From: Hepsetus odoe
Taxonomy: Eukaryota > Chordata > Actinopteri > Characiformes > Hepsetidae
Length of the DNA: 64,000 nucleotides
Direction of reading: 5' to 3'
Assembly (NCBI GenBank): GCA_017165825.1
Contig: CM029372.1
Span: forward strand, 24,146,685 to 24,210,684
Shown here piece by piece: positions 26,761-38,759 of this stretch. Numbering within the stretch: the first letter of the stretch is position 1; every line of letters starts with the position of its first letter. Both the position numbers and the translations under genes were made by a program. The notes beneath the pieces were generated by a model. That model searched no databases. It saw only the letters and a list, made by a program, of their open reading frames with translations, and was not told the DNA's origin.

Positions 26761-27458
26761 TTAGTTCCTTGAGTCTTGTCTGACATACCATGAGTAATAA
26801 AGATGGTGTACAGGCATGTGCCTACCAGTAAGCATCTGATGTTTAATTGATCCATCCAATTAAATTCAGTTTCCGCACAAATTTTATTTAGCTTTGCTTT
26901 TAGAGTTCCATTAACCCTTTCCACCATCCCCTGAGACTGGGGATGATGGGGTGATAAACACATCCCAGTCGTTATTTGATTCTCAGTTGTTGTAATACCT
27001 TTTTAACAGTCTGTTGTATAAAAGCTGATCCATTGTCTGAACATATTTGCAATGGAATTCCAAACCTTGGGATGACTTCTCTCATCAAAAACTTACACAG
27101 TTCCAGCACCTTGATCTTTGGATGGGGTTGCTTCCACCCACCTGCTAAATCTGTCAATGACCACAAGCATGTATCCTCTCACTCTTGTAATCATGTCCAC
27201 ATAATCAATCACCAGATGTTGAGATGGTCCTGTAGAGAATGCCAATGAACTAGTTATGCAATCATGTGGTTTTCCTTCAAACTGGAAAGGCAATAATTCT
27301 AATGAATTAACTGTTTTGCATCTCCTAAGAGTCACATCGGCAAATGTTAGCAAGAATGAATACTGTAAACTACTTACTTGTGTTAACACAAATCTACTTT
27401 TCTCAAGCAGTTCTATGATTATATGATGGGAATAGACGACTACTGGAAACCCCATCAT
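26742..27458 (-). pseudogene. ERV integrase relic
   Basis: Three pieces in different frames carry the DDE-type positions: Asp in VIDYVD, Asp in CSDNGSAF, and Glu in GMVERVNG. All three are present but cannot be translated as one protein. Confidence 0.7.
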
Positions 27459-27597
27459 CAGAACTGAAGCTTTCTCACAGGCATAATGTACTGCTGCTAA
27501 ACCCTGATAGCATGGTGGCCATGCTGAGCCACTTCATCTAGTTTAGAGCTATAATAAGCTATTGGCTGTTTCTTTCTTCCACTGCACGTCTCCTGCA

Positions 27598-28200
27598 TCA
27601 ACACTGCTGAAGAAAATCCATCACAGCGATTAGCAAACAAACTAAAAGGTTTTCCATAATCTGGTGTAGCTGCACTGGTGCTGTCTGCATTTCCTGCTTC
27701 AGAGTTTCAAATGCCACATACGCATCAGATGTCCATTTTATTGGAGCATTTAAAGTCTTTGATCCTGCTTCTGTTATCAGTGCACTCAAGGGTGCAGTCT
27801 TTATTGCGTAATCTTCAATCCATTCTGCTCTAAATCCAGTCATTCCTAGGAATGACATCATCTGTCCCACTGTCATTGGTTGTGGTGCTTTACTGATTCC
27901 TTCCAGCTGTGAAGGAGCTACTGCTTTTGTTCCATGTGCCACCAGTCATTCCATGGTACTCTACCTGTGGTTGGCAATATTGTAACTTTGCTTGTGACAC
28001 CTTATGTCCCCCCTCAGCTAATTTTCTGAGAACTTTAACAGAGTCTTGATGACATTGTTCTACCATCGGGGAGCACAAGACTAAATCGTCAACATATGGT
28101 AGCATTGTGCTGTTTAGATCTAGTTCCTCTAAATCCTGTCTCAAAACTTGTTTAAATATATGAGGGGAATGTTTGAATCCTTGTGGTAACCGTTTATAAC
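27598..28200 (-). pseudogene. ERV reverse transcriptase and connection relic
   Basis: The catalytic YVDD is encoded at 28085-28096, followed by an FLGMTGFRAEWI block near 27840 at the RT/RNase H connection. Frame changes separate the pieces. Confidence 0.7.
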
Positions 28201-28439
28201 TGTACTGCTTCCCCCTGTATGTGAACGCAAACAGATACCGTGACTCTTCTCCTATTGTAATGCTACAAAATGCAGAACATGAATGTTATATGGGCTTCTC
28301 ATTTCTACTTCTCATAAGTACTCCTGCTTCCACCAGCCCCATTATAGTTCTCTCTATTCCCTGCTCTGCTTCGGATTTTAAAGGATATTGAGCTCTCCTA
28401 GGTAATTGTACTCTAGGTTTCAATCTGATCTGAACTGCA

Positions 28440-28655
28440 TCAAGACTCTTCTCAGTTCTGGCCCCTCAGTGGTGGAACAATCTCCCCCTGATGGTCAGAA
28501 CTGCTGAGTCCCTTGCTGTCTTCAAAAGTCGATTAAAGACCATGTGTTCACGAAATTACTCAGGGAATAATCTTTCCGAACCATCTACTCTCCTACCTCT
28601 GCTTATCCAGAGCGACTGCTAAATGCCATAAATGTTAATATAAGTATAAATGTAA
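28440..28655 (+). mobile_element. LINE 3' end inserted in the ERV
   Basis: Forward reading WNNLPLMVRTAESLAVFKSR is the typical end of an L2/Rex1-like ORF2, followed by cttatccagagcgactgcta and a (ATAA/TGTAA) tail. Orientation is opposite to the ERV. Confidence 0.7.
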
Positions 28656-28995
28656 ACTGGTGAAGCTGATTTTATCAGTCCCACATCTGCCTCATGTTGT
28701 GACCACAGTTCTTCAGGAACTTGCTTAATCATTTGTTTCTTCAGGGAATCGTCTTCCTTCAGCTGTGCATTCATTCGCTTCCAGACATCATCATTTTCAA
28801 ATCTTTGGATTGCTACTGCCTGTGGTGTTGCTGTCATTTCCAGTTCACACAACACTTTGATCATTGAATCATCTTCAGCACAGTATCAATGGATTTTGTG
28901 ATTTTTTTTTTTTTTTGTCTTCTTCCACTTCAGTTCCACTGCTCTTTCAACCTTGGGTCTCAAATCCTTCATTTATTAGCACTGTCACATGTGGC

Positions 28996-29198
28996 AGTGG
29001 CGGTGGTCCTGTGGTAGAATACTTGCCTATGGACCTGTGGCTCAAGAGGTCCCAGGTTCAAATCCCACCTCTGGCACCACCACCACTGGGTCCCTGAGCA
29101 AGACCCTTAACCCTGAGTTGCTCCAGGGGGACTGTCCCTGTAATTAGGACATGGAAGTCGCTCTGGATAAGAGCGTCTGCTAAATGCCGTAAATGTCT
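28996..29198 (+). mobile_element. Second-family SINE, full copy, inserted in the ERV
   Basis: Head gcggtggtcctgtggtagaa, B box ggttcaaatccc, core ccctgagcaagacccttaac, tail gagcgtctgctaaatgccgt. ERV sequence continues on both sides. Confidence 0.8.
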
Positions 29199-29559
29199 TG
29201 CTCCTTCAACATCATACCACTTTTTAATGAACTTATTGTCCTCCACTTGTAGCATTGCTCCTTCTGTCCCTATCACCACACTTCTGGCTTTAAGGTTAAC
29301 TTTTGTTCCTGCAGTCTTTCTAAGCCATTCTTCCTCCAACATCTCATCCTGGCTCTTATCATAAGTGAAAGTACAGTGATATTCTAATCTGGGTTCTCTT
29401 GTTTTGGAATCTGTGCTGAAATAAACTTTCCACATAGACTCATTATTTCCTGAACTGGCTTTTCTCTCTCTCCTAATCAGTACACATTAGCTTCCTTTCC
29501 TAAAGTCACATTCATCTGAGCACTGACTGCCATTTCATCCACATAAACTCCATCAGGCG

Positions 29560-29865
29560 TTCACCAAATCTGGAATCCCAACTGGCACAAAGCATTTCTC
29601 CCTAATAAATTTACTGGAGTTTGCTCTGAGATTAAAATAGGTAAATTGATTGTTTTTCCCTGCACTGTTACTTGAACGTAAGCAGTCACTGGTATTAGCT
29701 GCACTTGTCCCAAGAATCCTACGGTCTTAACGAACTTTCCTGACCTGGGGAGGTTAATGGCATAATTTTAATTAAGGCATGTATAACAAGCTCCTGTATC
29801 GATCATCATGGGTGTAGTTTTGCCATTCACCTGAACCTGCAGCATTGGTCCCTCATCAGCTCCCC
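29560..29865 (-). pseudogene. ERV aspartic protease relic
   Basis: The active-site DTGA is encoded at 29789-29800. A stop follows shortly after, and an NLLGRN block typical of the C-terminal part of retropepsins lies near 29600. Non-functional. Confidence 0.65.
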
Positions 29866-30971
29866 TGCTCATCAATATGAGCTGACCCTCCCCTGTAGGA
29901 CCCTCTGGGCCTCCCTAGCACCCATTCTGTCCACCCCAGTAATTTACTGGGCCGGAGTTTTGATTTAACCCAGTCCAGGCAGGGTTCTGATTCACTATTC
30001 TATGGGCGTCCTAAATTTGGGTTTTGCTTTGCTTGTTCTTGACCCATAATTTGAGGAGCCCTCCAAACCGCACCTCCCCACACTCCAGTTCCCTTCCATG
30101 GATTTACTGAACCTGATTCCTTCAGATGTGTCCTGCTTGTAAACACCCCCAACACAGTCCAGGTGGGCCTTGAGGATGTCGCTACTGTTGTCTCCGAATT
30201 TCTGCTGGCTTGGTCCACTTCCGCCAGGCCAAGTTGTGGACTCTGATGGTTGTTGGACTCCATTACACTACATCTTCCTGTTTGCTTTTGACATTTTCTG
30301 GAAGGCTAAACTTCCTTCATTGCAATCAACAGTCTGTTTCGGTATAGATTAAATTCCACACCATCACTAGTTGCGCTGGTTCTTTTCCTCTTCCTGTAAC
30401 ATCCTTTTCATATCCTTTAACTCTCTCCTTCTCTCTCTTTTCTCATCTGTCTTCTGTACTTCCAGTGACAATCCAATACACCTTCATCTTCACTGTCTTC
30501 CCATTCTGTCTGCTCAATTCCTTGCTTATCACCTTTCACTGACCATGCCTCTGACTCCCTTACTCTCCTTGCTGCCTCCTAACTCTCTTGTTCTGCACTT
30601 TTCCACTCCTGCTGTAATTAAGATCTGGATCAATTGTCTCACTGCTCTGCTGCCTACTCTCTCTCTCTCCCTGTGCAGTAAGGCTCCTCCCTTTTGTGGA
30701 GAGTCTGTGGGATTATGGGTGTTCTCTCTGCATCCTCTGAGATTCTCTTCTCATCTTCCAAGGCTGCCACACCATCTTCTTGTTCTGGATCCTTCTTGTC
30801 ATCTGTAACAATCACCTTCAATGACAGGATACTGTACTACATAAGGTGGAGGAGTGCCATACATCTTCATACTCTTCTCTGTTTCTTCTTTTCTCTCTTT
30901 AATCTCCTGTCTTCCTTTTTTTGGCTTTTTGAAAATCCTCTTCTCCTTTTTTCTTCTCCTTCTCCTTCTTG

Positions 30972-31193
30972 TCATTTACTGGATTTGTCCTTTGGTTTGT
31001 GGTGCAGGATGAGAATCTCCAGGACCTCACTAAGTGAAACATCATATGTACCTTCTTCTGGCCATTTAGTGCTTAAGTCCTTGGTACATTTAGCCCACTT
31101 TTGACTTATCTTCAGGATTTTATCCTTTATTAAGGGGTTCTTTTCCCAAATTTTCTCTACAGGTGATTTCATTTTACTCTGTCCCTCATGCAT
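30972..31193 (-). pseudogene. ERV gag-like fragment
   Basis: A short lysine-rich frame with a KWPEEGTYD block upstream of the protease, compatible with a matrix-type gag region. Weak evidence based on position and pattern. Confidence 0.35.
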
Positions 31194-31227
31194 CCTTTTT
31201 TTAAATACTTATTTATATTTAATAATT

Positions 31228-31466
31228 GGGGCAGTGGTGGCCTAGTGGTTAGGGCATCGGTCACATGATTGGAGGATCGGGGGTTCGAACCCCTTCCCAA
31301 TGGGTTGCCCTGAAGTACCCTTGAGCAAGGTGCCGTCCCTGTCACGCTCCTCCCTGCGATGGGCTGGCGACCTGTCCAGGGTGCGTCCCCGTCCGTGTGC
31401 TGGTTTGGACACCAGCACTCCCCCCCCAACCCTGTTTGGGACAAGTGGAAGATAATGGATGGATGG
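31228..31466 (+). mobile_element. SINE, tail type B, inserted in the ERV 5' region
   Basis: Complete copy ending aatggatggatgg. An exact 13-base duplication atatttaataatt is at 31215-31227 and 31467-31479. Confidence 0.85.
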
Positions 31467-31469
31467 ATA

Positions 31470-32090
31470 TTTAATAATTTCTTAGTGATCAGTGCTTTTA
31501 CCTTGGAATTGATTCTTTAAGGATCAGCACCTTAACATCAAATTTTTCTGGGCACTCAACCTTTATCAGAGGAATTTCTGAGTGTTGGGCCAGTTTTCTT
31601 GTTCACTGCTTCATAGACCCCCACTCTTCTAATGTATCTGTGACAATTTACCTCTGGCTTTCTTCTTGCCCTAATTCCCTAACTCTTATAAGGCCTTTAG
31701 TTAAAATTCAAACATTATCCATATGCGCGCACACACACACACAGAGATGTACTTTTTCACACACTCCCCTTAACGCCTCTCACACTGACAATCACACACA
31801 CTCACCAGAACTGCAGTTACACACACACATACACAAAGTAGCTTCTTCTCAAAGTGATCACTCTCTCGCTCACAATACTAGATTCATACCTTTTTTGGCA
31901 GCTGCAATATATATATATATATATACAAATCTTACTCCTTCTTTCAGTTCTCTATAGACAATCTTTTAGATACAATTAATCACTCGGTATTCAATAAAAC
32001 TGTACAACGCAAACCACAAATTTGGACATAAACCGGCCTGTTGTGAGGGACACAGCTGAAGTTTATCTTCAGACAGAGACACACATCAAC
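31470..32090 (+). other. ERV flank or gag remnant with microsatellites
   Basis: Contains (CA)n near 31732-31742, other CA-rich stretches, and (AT)n at 31905-31924. May hold the 5' end of the ERV, but no LTR could be recognised. Confidence 0.35.
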
Positions 32091-32094
32091 TTTG

Positions 32095-33718
32095 CAAAGC
32101 TGCCGGTCCAGACAATATTCAAGGTCGTGTGCTCAGAGGATGTGCAGAACAGCTGGCAGATGTTCTCACTGACATCTTCAACACCTCTCTGAGCACCACT
32201 GTTGTTCCAAGGTGCTTCAAGACCACCAGCATCATTCCAGTGCCAAAGAAACCATCTATCTCCTGCCTCAACGATTATCGTCCCGTTGCACTCACACCCA
32301 TCATCATGAAGTGCTTCGAGAGGCTGGTCATGAGGCACATCAAGTCCCAGATCCCCTCCTCACTAGACCGCCTGCAGTTTGCGTATCGTCCCAACCGCTC
32401 AACGGATGATGCAATCTCCACCACCCTCCATCTGGCCCTTTCTCATCTGGACAGAAAGGACAGTTACGTCAGAATGCTGTTCATCGACTACAGTTCAGCA
32501 TTCAACACCATCATCCCTCAGCACCTGAGTGAGAAGCTGAGGCTGCTGGGCCTGAACACCTCCCTCTGTAACTGGATCCTGGACTTCCTGACTGGGAGAC
32601 CCCAGTCAGTCAGGATCAGTAGCAGCACCTCCAACACCATCACACTGAGCACAGGAGCCCCCCAGGGCTGTGTGCTCAGCCCACTGCTGTTCACACTGAT
32701 GACCCACGACTGTGCAGCCAAGCACAGCTCGAACCACATCATCAAATTCGCTGATGATACAACCGTGGTGGGTCTGATCAGCGGTGGAGACGAGGTAGCT
32801 TACAGAGAGGAGATACAAGAGCTGACGGACTGGTGCAGAACCAACAATCTGTCTCTGAACGTCGACAAGACTAAAGAGATGGTTGTTGACTTCAGGAGAC
32901 CACGTCGGGACCACACTCCACTCATCATCAACACCTCACCTGTGGAGATGGTCCAGAGCACCAAGTTTCTTCGTGTTCACATCACTGACAACCTCACGTG
33001 GTCCCTCAACACCAACTCCATCACAAAGAAAGCCCAGCAGCATCTCTACTTCCTGTGCAGACTGAGGAAAGCCCATCTCCCACCTTCCATCCTCACCATC
33101 TTCTACAGAGGAACCATCGAGAGCATCCTGAGCGGCTGCATTACTGCCTGGTACGGGAACTGCAACGTCTTAGACCGCAAGTCCCTACAACGGGTAGTGA
33201 GAACAGCTGAGAAGATCATCGGGATCTCTCTGCCCTCTGTACAGGACATTTCCACCACTCGCTGCATCCGAGTGGATGATCCCTCCCACCCGTCCCACAC
33301 TCTCTTCTCCCTCCTACCATCCGGGAAAAGGTTCCGCAGCATACGGGCCTCCACTTCCAGGATAGGAAACAGTTTCTTCCCCCTGGCCATCAGACTTTTG
33401 AACTCTTAAACCGCCAGTATCTACCCAGTCCACCATTTTCATCTTGTATTTATTTATTTATCTCATGTTGCACTCTGCACTTTATCAATAACACTGCTCC
33501 ACCACACTGCAGCCCTCTACGGATGAATGTACTGTCTGTCGTGCCGTCTGTTGTTGTCTGTCTTGTCTGTACTTGTTGCCCCGTTTTGTGTCTTATGTTT
33601 TCTTGTGTCTTGTTCTGTGTGTAGCACCAGGGTCCTGGAGGAATGTTATTTCGTTTCACTGTGTACTGTGTATATGGCTGAAATGACAATAAAATCCTAC
33701 TTGACTTGACTTGTACAG
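32095..33718 (+). mobile_element. L2-like LINE, 5' truncated, open ORF2 and intact 3' end
   Basis: The ORF2 C-terminal 426+ codons are open from 32129 to the stop at 33407-33409. It contains reverse transcriptase motifs: NDYRPVALTPIIMKCFERL, FIDYSSAFNTIIP, GAPQGCVLSPLLF and the catalytic FADD. The 3' UTR ends gctgaaatgacaataaaatc plus ctacttgacttgactt. The absence of stops over 1.28 kb implies recent insertion. The same family is present at 48960-51595 and, as tails, at 14596-14925 and 44690-44772. Confidence 0.9.
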
Positions 33719-33719
33719 G

Positions 33720-34824
33720 AATACCGTTCCTGCTTCATCCTCAAACAAACAGCAAAGGTCCATACGATCTTTCAACTCCTTGTTCCCAAAACGACTGCCA
33801 TATATCCCAGCGGCCTATCAGACCCACCGTCAACGTCCCCTCAGGAATTTCAGAAGAAAGTCAGATCCGTCAACCCTACTTAACTCAGAGTCTGTGTTCA
33901 CGCTCCACGTGACCCGTAGCACATTACAGGCTCTAAAAGCTGACTGCCCTAACAGGGTCTAGCCAACACTGGCACATGTGCTCAGATTCGACTATTTACA
34001 GTTGGACCACAGCCCCACCTCTTTGACTTCAGCAAAAAATGATCTCATAGTGGATTTCACCCTCTCACTCTATCACTCCATGGTTCCAATTTGAGGAGTA
34101 TAATGTATTTATTTATGAAATACTCATTTACTATCTTTTGTATTAAACACAAACATTAGATACAGTTCTTTATTGGAGAGGTGCACAGATCTCTTAGTGG
34201 CCCAAGTCCCCCCTCCTCTGGTCTGAAACACAGAGCCTAAACTGAACTAAAAGGCAGCAAAATCTGAAAAAATGCTTACCTTTCAATGTTCTGTGCTAGA
34301 TCAGCAGTGGCCCAGGAAGCGGCGCCGAACCAGGATCCCATGCAGCCTCTTTTCAATCCTGCCGACTATGCCAAATTACTATGTCATGGAGAATGTGTGA
34401 AAGTGTGAGCCTAAGTCTGAAACTTTTTCTAAGTCAGAAATCAAACGAAGTCAAAAAATCAAGCAAAGTCAGAGAGATGTGGCACAACCACTTTACTGAA
34501 GAGTTTCAGCAGGGGTTGTCCATTTAAAAACCGTTAACCGTAATGTAACCATTGCTGTCTGTGGGAAATATTGTCCAATTCAAATTTAACTCTTTACTGC
34601 TGGATGTCTTCTCCAGAACTTGTGAGACAGCGTAAGACACTGGACAAAATGTAACTGTTTGCAGGTGCAACTGCTTGCTTTCCTGTGGCAGCTCAGTGGT
34701 GTGAGACACTGTAGGACAGGGACAAACATAAAGGGATTTTGAATATTACTTTAGGGTTAAGATTAAGGTTAATCTTAATCTTAAATTAAGATTGAGGTTG
34801 GGTGTTCATTTGCATTTTAACAGC
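33720..34824 (+). other. Intergenic, no recognised content
   Basis: Near 34740-34800 is a short imperfect palindrome built on ttaagattaa; otherwise nothing identified. Confidence 0.5.
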
Positions 34825-34834
34825 TGCTCATTTG

Positions 34835-35064
34835 GGGCAGCAGTGGCCTAGTGGTTAGGGCATTGGCCACATGATCGGAGGATCGGGGGTTTGAACCCCT
34901 TCCCAGTAGGTTGCCCTGAGGTACCCTTGAGCAAGGTGCCGTCCCCGTCTCGCTCCTCCCTGCGATGGGCTGGCCACCTGTCCAGGGTGCGTCCTTCGCC
35001 CTGTGTGCATTGGGATGGACTCCAGCGCGACCCCGTTTGGGACATGCGGCAGGAAATGGATGGA
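34835..35064 (+). mobile_element. SINE, tail type B
   Basis: Full copy ending gaaatggatgga. The flanking duplication tgctc(a/g)tttg is at 34825-34834 and 35065-35074. Confidence 0.85.
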
Positions 35065-35074
35065 TGCTCGTTTG

Positions 35075-36775
35075 AATTTTAGTTAATAACAAGCTGAACA
35101 TCTACAAAGCATCTATAGTTAGCCATCCAAATAAAGTGTTACCAAAGCTTCATCTTCAGCAGGATAATAATCTCTTGCACAAGCTAACGCAGCATAGGAG
35201 TGGACAGTTTACAGCTGTTATTGCTGAATTTTTCCTTTTTTCTGAATATATCTACACTTCAAAAAGGTACATGTAAGAGCATAATCTATGACTGTGTTCA
35301 GCTGTGCCTCTCCAGCACAGCAGGGGGTGGTAATGCACTTACATCGTTTCATGAAAGCCGCTGCATACGTTTGATTCTCTTGTTGGTCACTGCTGTACTG
35401 TATTGCTGGAGGGGTGTTTTAAATTAAAACCCTGTTAGAGGAATTCCCTTAGCATTAAACCCCTGCAGTACCTTCTGGTTCTAGGTGGAAACTGTGATGG
35501 CAATGGGATTTAAACAGACCCAAACCGTCATCAACATAAGCACATACGGTTCTGTTTCCATCTGGTTTTCATCTGGTGCTTATCATTCAGTTTTTTGCTT
35601 TACTCATCTGTCCCAGGATTGTTGAGTAAAGTCTAAAGTCCATCATTTATGGTTCGATGACAGGAGGAGTTTTCTTCCAACAAGCCTTCCACAGTACAAA
35701 CTGGGACTGAGTTGGTTTGACTGAGTTGGAAACACAACACTGGGAAAGCTCCTTTTGAACCTTCTCACTGGGGACGTCCTCAGATCCACTGGCCATGCAT
35801 GAGATTGCACAGTTATGATTCGGGAAGGAAAAGATTCAAATCAATAGTGTAAGATGACAGTAATTTAATTTTCCAATCAAAAACACAAGCCAAACAAACA
35901 TCTAAGTCAATTGTCAGTAGATGATTTCTTATTTTTTAACAGATGTTGCACTTTAATACTTATGCACTAATAGGTTGCCTAATAATTGTGCACACATATG
36001 TATCCCCTGAGAATGTTCACGCTCACATTTCCTTTGTAAAACATTCAGGTTTTGGGGCGTTTATCATTTTGGATTGAATGATAGCACTGGATTTGTTCCA
36101 GATTAAAATGAATCCTCAAAGTAGTCACTGGCCTTATAATTATGCACAAAGTGTACTATGTGATGGCAGGTTTACCCAATAAGCACTTTTAATCATCCGT
36201 ATGCTATAATTTAAGAACGTAAAGAGCTAGAGTTAATATAAGTATGGCTGTAAAGAAGAGTGTGGGGATTGATTGCTGTTCCAATGCACAATGCCTTTAA
36301 AAGCAAAACTTCTCAGGATCCCCAAATCTTATCATTACATTACTTATCATCACAGTTGCTTTTAAGCAGACGTCTGGTTGTTTTTAAGTGTATCCCTTGC
36401 TCCTTAAACATGAGTTATGAGGTGTACATGCAGAACTCTTGCCCTGTGCAACAGGATAATCCTGAACCACAAATCTCATCTGTTGGTGCTGGCAGTGCTC
36501 TGTAGGCTGCCATGCTGGTCTGCTTTGATAGTCTATTAGAGGAGCGATAAAGTTCAATAACCTTGCTTGTGAACTTTATTTTGTAAGTATAAGTACAATG
36601 TGGCATCAAAAGTGGAAAATATATCAGAATTAAGCACTTTCTTGCACAAATCAGCAATAATAAATGCAATGAGCCACTGAAACGTCAGCACATCTATTTG
36701 CTACCGAGATGTCAGCATATTACCGGTGATTTGAGTGCTTCTTATGAAATAATGGATAATATTTGTGATTTAATT
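35075..36775 (+). other. Intergenic, mostly unrecognised
   Basis: Two similar phrases, cctaataattgtgcacac (about 35979) and cttataattatgcacaaa (about 36133), may be ends of a decayed DNA transposon. No coding signal. Confidence 0.45.
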
Positions 36776-36777
36776 TG

Positions 36778-37262
36778 ATAACCCAACCACTAGGGATGCA
36801 CAAGCCAGTGTATTTCTTCATGCCAGTCCCAAGCCTGGATAAATGGACAGGGTTATGTCAGGAAGGGCATCCGGTGAAACTTTGCCAAATCAATATGCGG
36901 ACAATGATACAGAATTCCATACCGGATCGGTCAAGGCCCGGGTTAACAACGACCGCCACCAGTGCTGTTAGCCTACAGGAGGCTGGTGGAAATGGGACTA
37001 CTGTTGGCAAAATGAATGTTGGCAGCATGACTGATTGTGGGTTTGATCCCCTCACCAGTAGGTTGCCCTGATGTACTCTTGAGCAAGTGGTAAAGTACTT
37101 GCCTATGGACCAATGGCTCAAGAGGTCCCAGGTTCAAATCCCACCTCTGGTACTACCACCACTGGGTCCCTGAGCAAGACCCTTAACCCTGACTGTCCAC
37201 GGGGATTGTCCCTGTAGTTAGCACATGGAAGATGGATAAAAGCGTAAAAGTAAATGTAAATG
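36778..37262 (+). mobile_element. Composite repeat: fish interspersed repeat, SINE head A and second-family SINE tail
   Basis: Starts ccactagggatgcacaagcc and aggaagggcatccggtgaaa. It then has a SINE-A core (caccagtaggttgccctgat, cttgagcaag) fused at about 37087 to the second SINE family (tggtaaagtacttgcctatg through cccttaaccctgac). Confidence 0.6.
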
Positions 37263-37534
37263 GTTCCACAACAGCTGTACAATCTCAATTACTAACCCTA
37301 CCTGTGGTATATTCCCATATAGTCACTTTCACACAGAGGCTGACTTGCGAGAAATCATCCTCTTCTGGATCATAAACACTTGCGCACATTCAGGAACTGT
37401 GGCTCATTGAAAGATGTTTACACCTCTTCACAGATAAATGAGCAGCATCTTAAGTTTCTCAATAGGTAATTGCTCCATTATGTCTGTCTGGAATCTGTTT
37501 CATTGTCTGCATGTTGATTTGGTAAAGTTTTACA

Positions 37535-37940
37535 CTTCCCATTTTTCTGGGCTTGGGACCAGCATAAAGAAATGAATGGGTCTGTGCACCCCAAGGGGCT
37601 GTCTGTGTTGATTAATCAGATTAATCAAATTGATTCTGCTTATATGGAACTTCTTAGCAGGTGGCGTCACAAAGCACTTCACCTTATACCATCATCTTCT
37701 TCTTTTTCTTTCAGCTGCTCCCATTTAGAATAGAACATAATAGAATAGAATAGAATAATCCTTTATTATCCCACGAATGGGAAATTCGGGTGTTACAGGG
37801 CTCTTTAACAAGAAAGAACAGAAAGAAAGAGAGAATATATAAAACCAAATATAAAAAATATATAAAGATATCCACATACATATCCATATACAGAGCTATA
37901 TATATAGGCTTGTGCATCCCTAGTGGCTGGGTTGCCTTAT
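37535..37940 (-). repeat. Inverted relative of 36778-36860, split by an inserted repeat
   Basis: tgggcttgggaccagcataa (about 37550) and taggcttgtgcatccctagt (about 37905) are reverse relatives of 36785-36850. The intervening block is the repeat that also occurs at 38220-38440. Confidence 0.55.
37631..37860 (+). repeat. Direct repeat, copy 1
   Basis: Shares gattctgcttat...ggaact, cacttcaccttataccatca, (TAGAA)n and ctttattatcccacgaatgg with copy 2 at 38220-38440. Confidence 0.65.
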
Positions 37941-37966
37941 AACATTGTGTGTATATATACAGTACC

Positions 37967-38215
37967 GTGCAAACTTTATCGGCAGGTGTGGAAAAAATGC
38001 TGTAAACAAAGAACGCTTTCAGAAATATAAATAATGATGGTTTATTTTGATCAATTTACAAAATACAAAGTGAGCGAACAAAAGAAAAATCGAAATCAAA
38101 TCAATATCTGGTGTTTCTACCTTTTGCCTTCAAACCAGCATCAGTTCTTCTGGCCCCCACAGAGCCCTGATCTCCACATCATCCAGTGTGTCTGGATTAC
38201 ATGAAGAGACAGAAG
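37967..38215 (-). mobile_element. Tc1-like element end
   Basis: acagtaccgtgcaaactttatc and gtgtggaaaaaatgctgtaa followed by ccttttgccttcaaaccagc match the terminal region of a common fish Tc1 family. The rest of the element is missing. Confidence 0.55.
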
Positions 38216-38219
38216 GATT

Positions 38220-38440
38220 CTGATTCTGCTTATAATATGGAACTTGTTAGCAGGTGACCTTACAAATCACTTCACCTTATACCATCATCTTCTTCTTTTT
38301 CTTTCGGCTGCTCCCATTTAGAATAGAATAGAATAGAATAGTATAGAATAGAATAATCCTTTATTATCCCACGAATGGGAAATTCGGGTGTTAAAGGGCT
38401 CTTTAACAAGAAAGAAAGAACATGAAAAGAATATGAAAAC
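38220..38440 (+). repeat. Direct repeat, copy 2
   Basis: Same block as 37631-37860 with a longer (TAGAA)n tract. Confidence 0.65.
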
Positions 38441-38660
38441 GGAAAGATAACCGTGTACACAGAGAGAATATAATAGTAATAATAATAATAACAGTGAATA
38501 AAAATAAATTATAAATAAATAAATTATCAATAAGCAAATGTAAATGTATGTATAAGTGTAAATGTAATAATTATTATTATTATGTTATTAATAATAATAA
38601 TAACAATACATTACATAGAAGTGACACTGATGAAACTGATACCCCATTATTTGAAATCCT

Positions 38661-38662
38661 AA

Positions 38663-38752
<90 letters not shown>
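38661..38752 (+). repeat. (AT)n then (GT)n microsatellite
   Basis: About 33 GT units after a short (AT)n stretch; preceded by ATT/AAT-rich sequence from 38565. Confidence 0.9.
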
Positions 38753-38753
<1 letters not shown>

Positions 38754-38759
38754 AGAGAG

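Larger units (their letters stand above)
26740..31195 (-). mobile_element. Retrovirus-like element (ERV), gag-pro-pol relic
   Basis: On the minus strand, in the order gag, protease, reverse transcriptase, RNase H/connection, integrase, scattered frames show retroviral hallmarks. Many stops and frameshifts break every domain. No envelope frame and no matching pair of LTRs were found. The YVDD box and protease-pol order suggest a gamma/epsilon-like fish ERV, though a Ty3-like element is possible. Three later insertions interrupt it (28440-28655, 28996-29198, 31228-31466). Confidence 0.7.
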
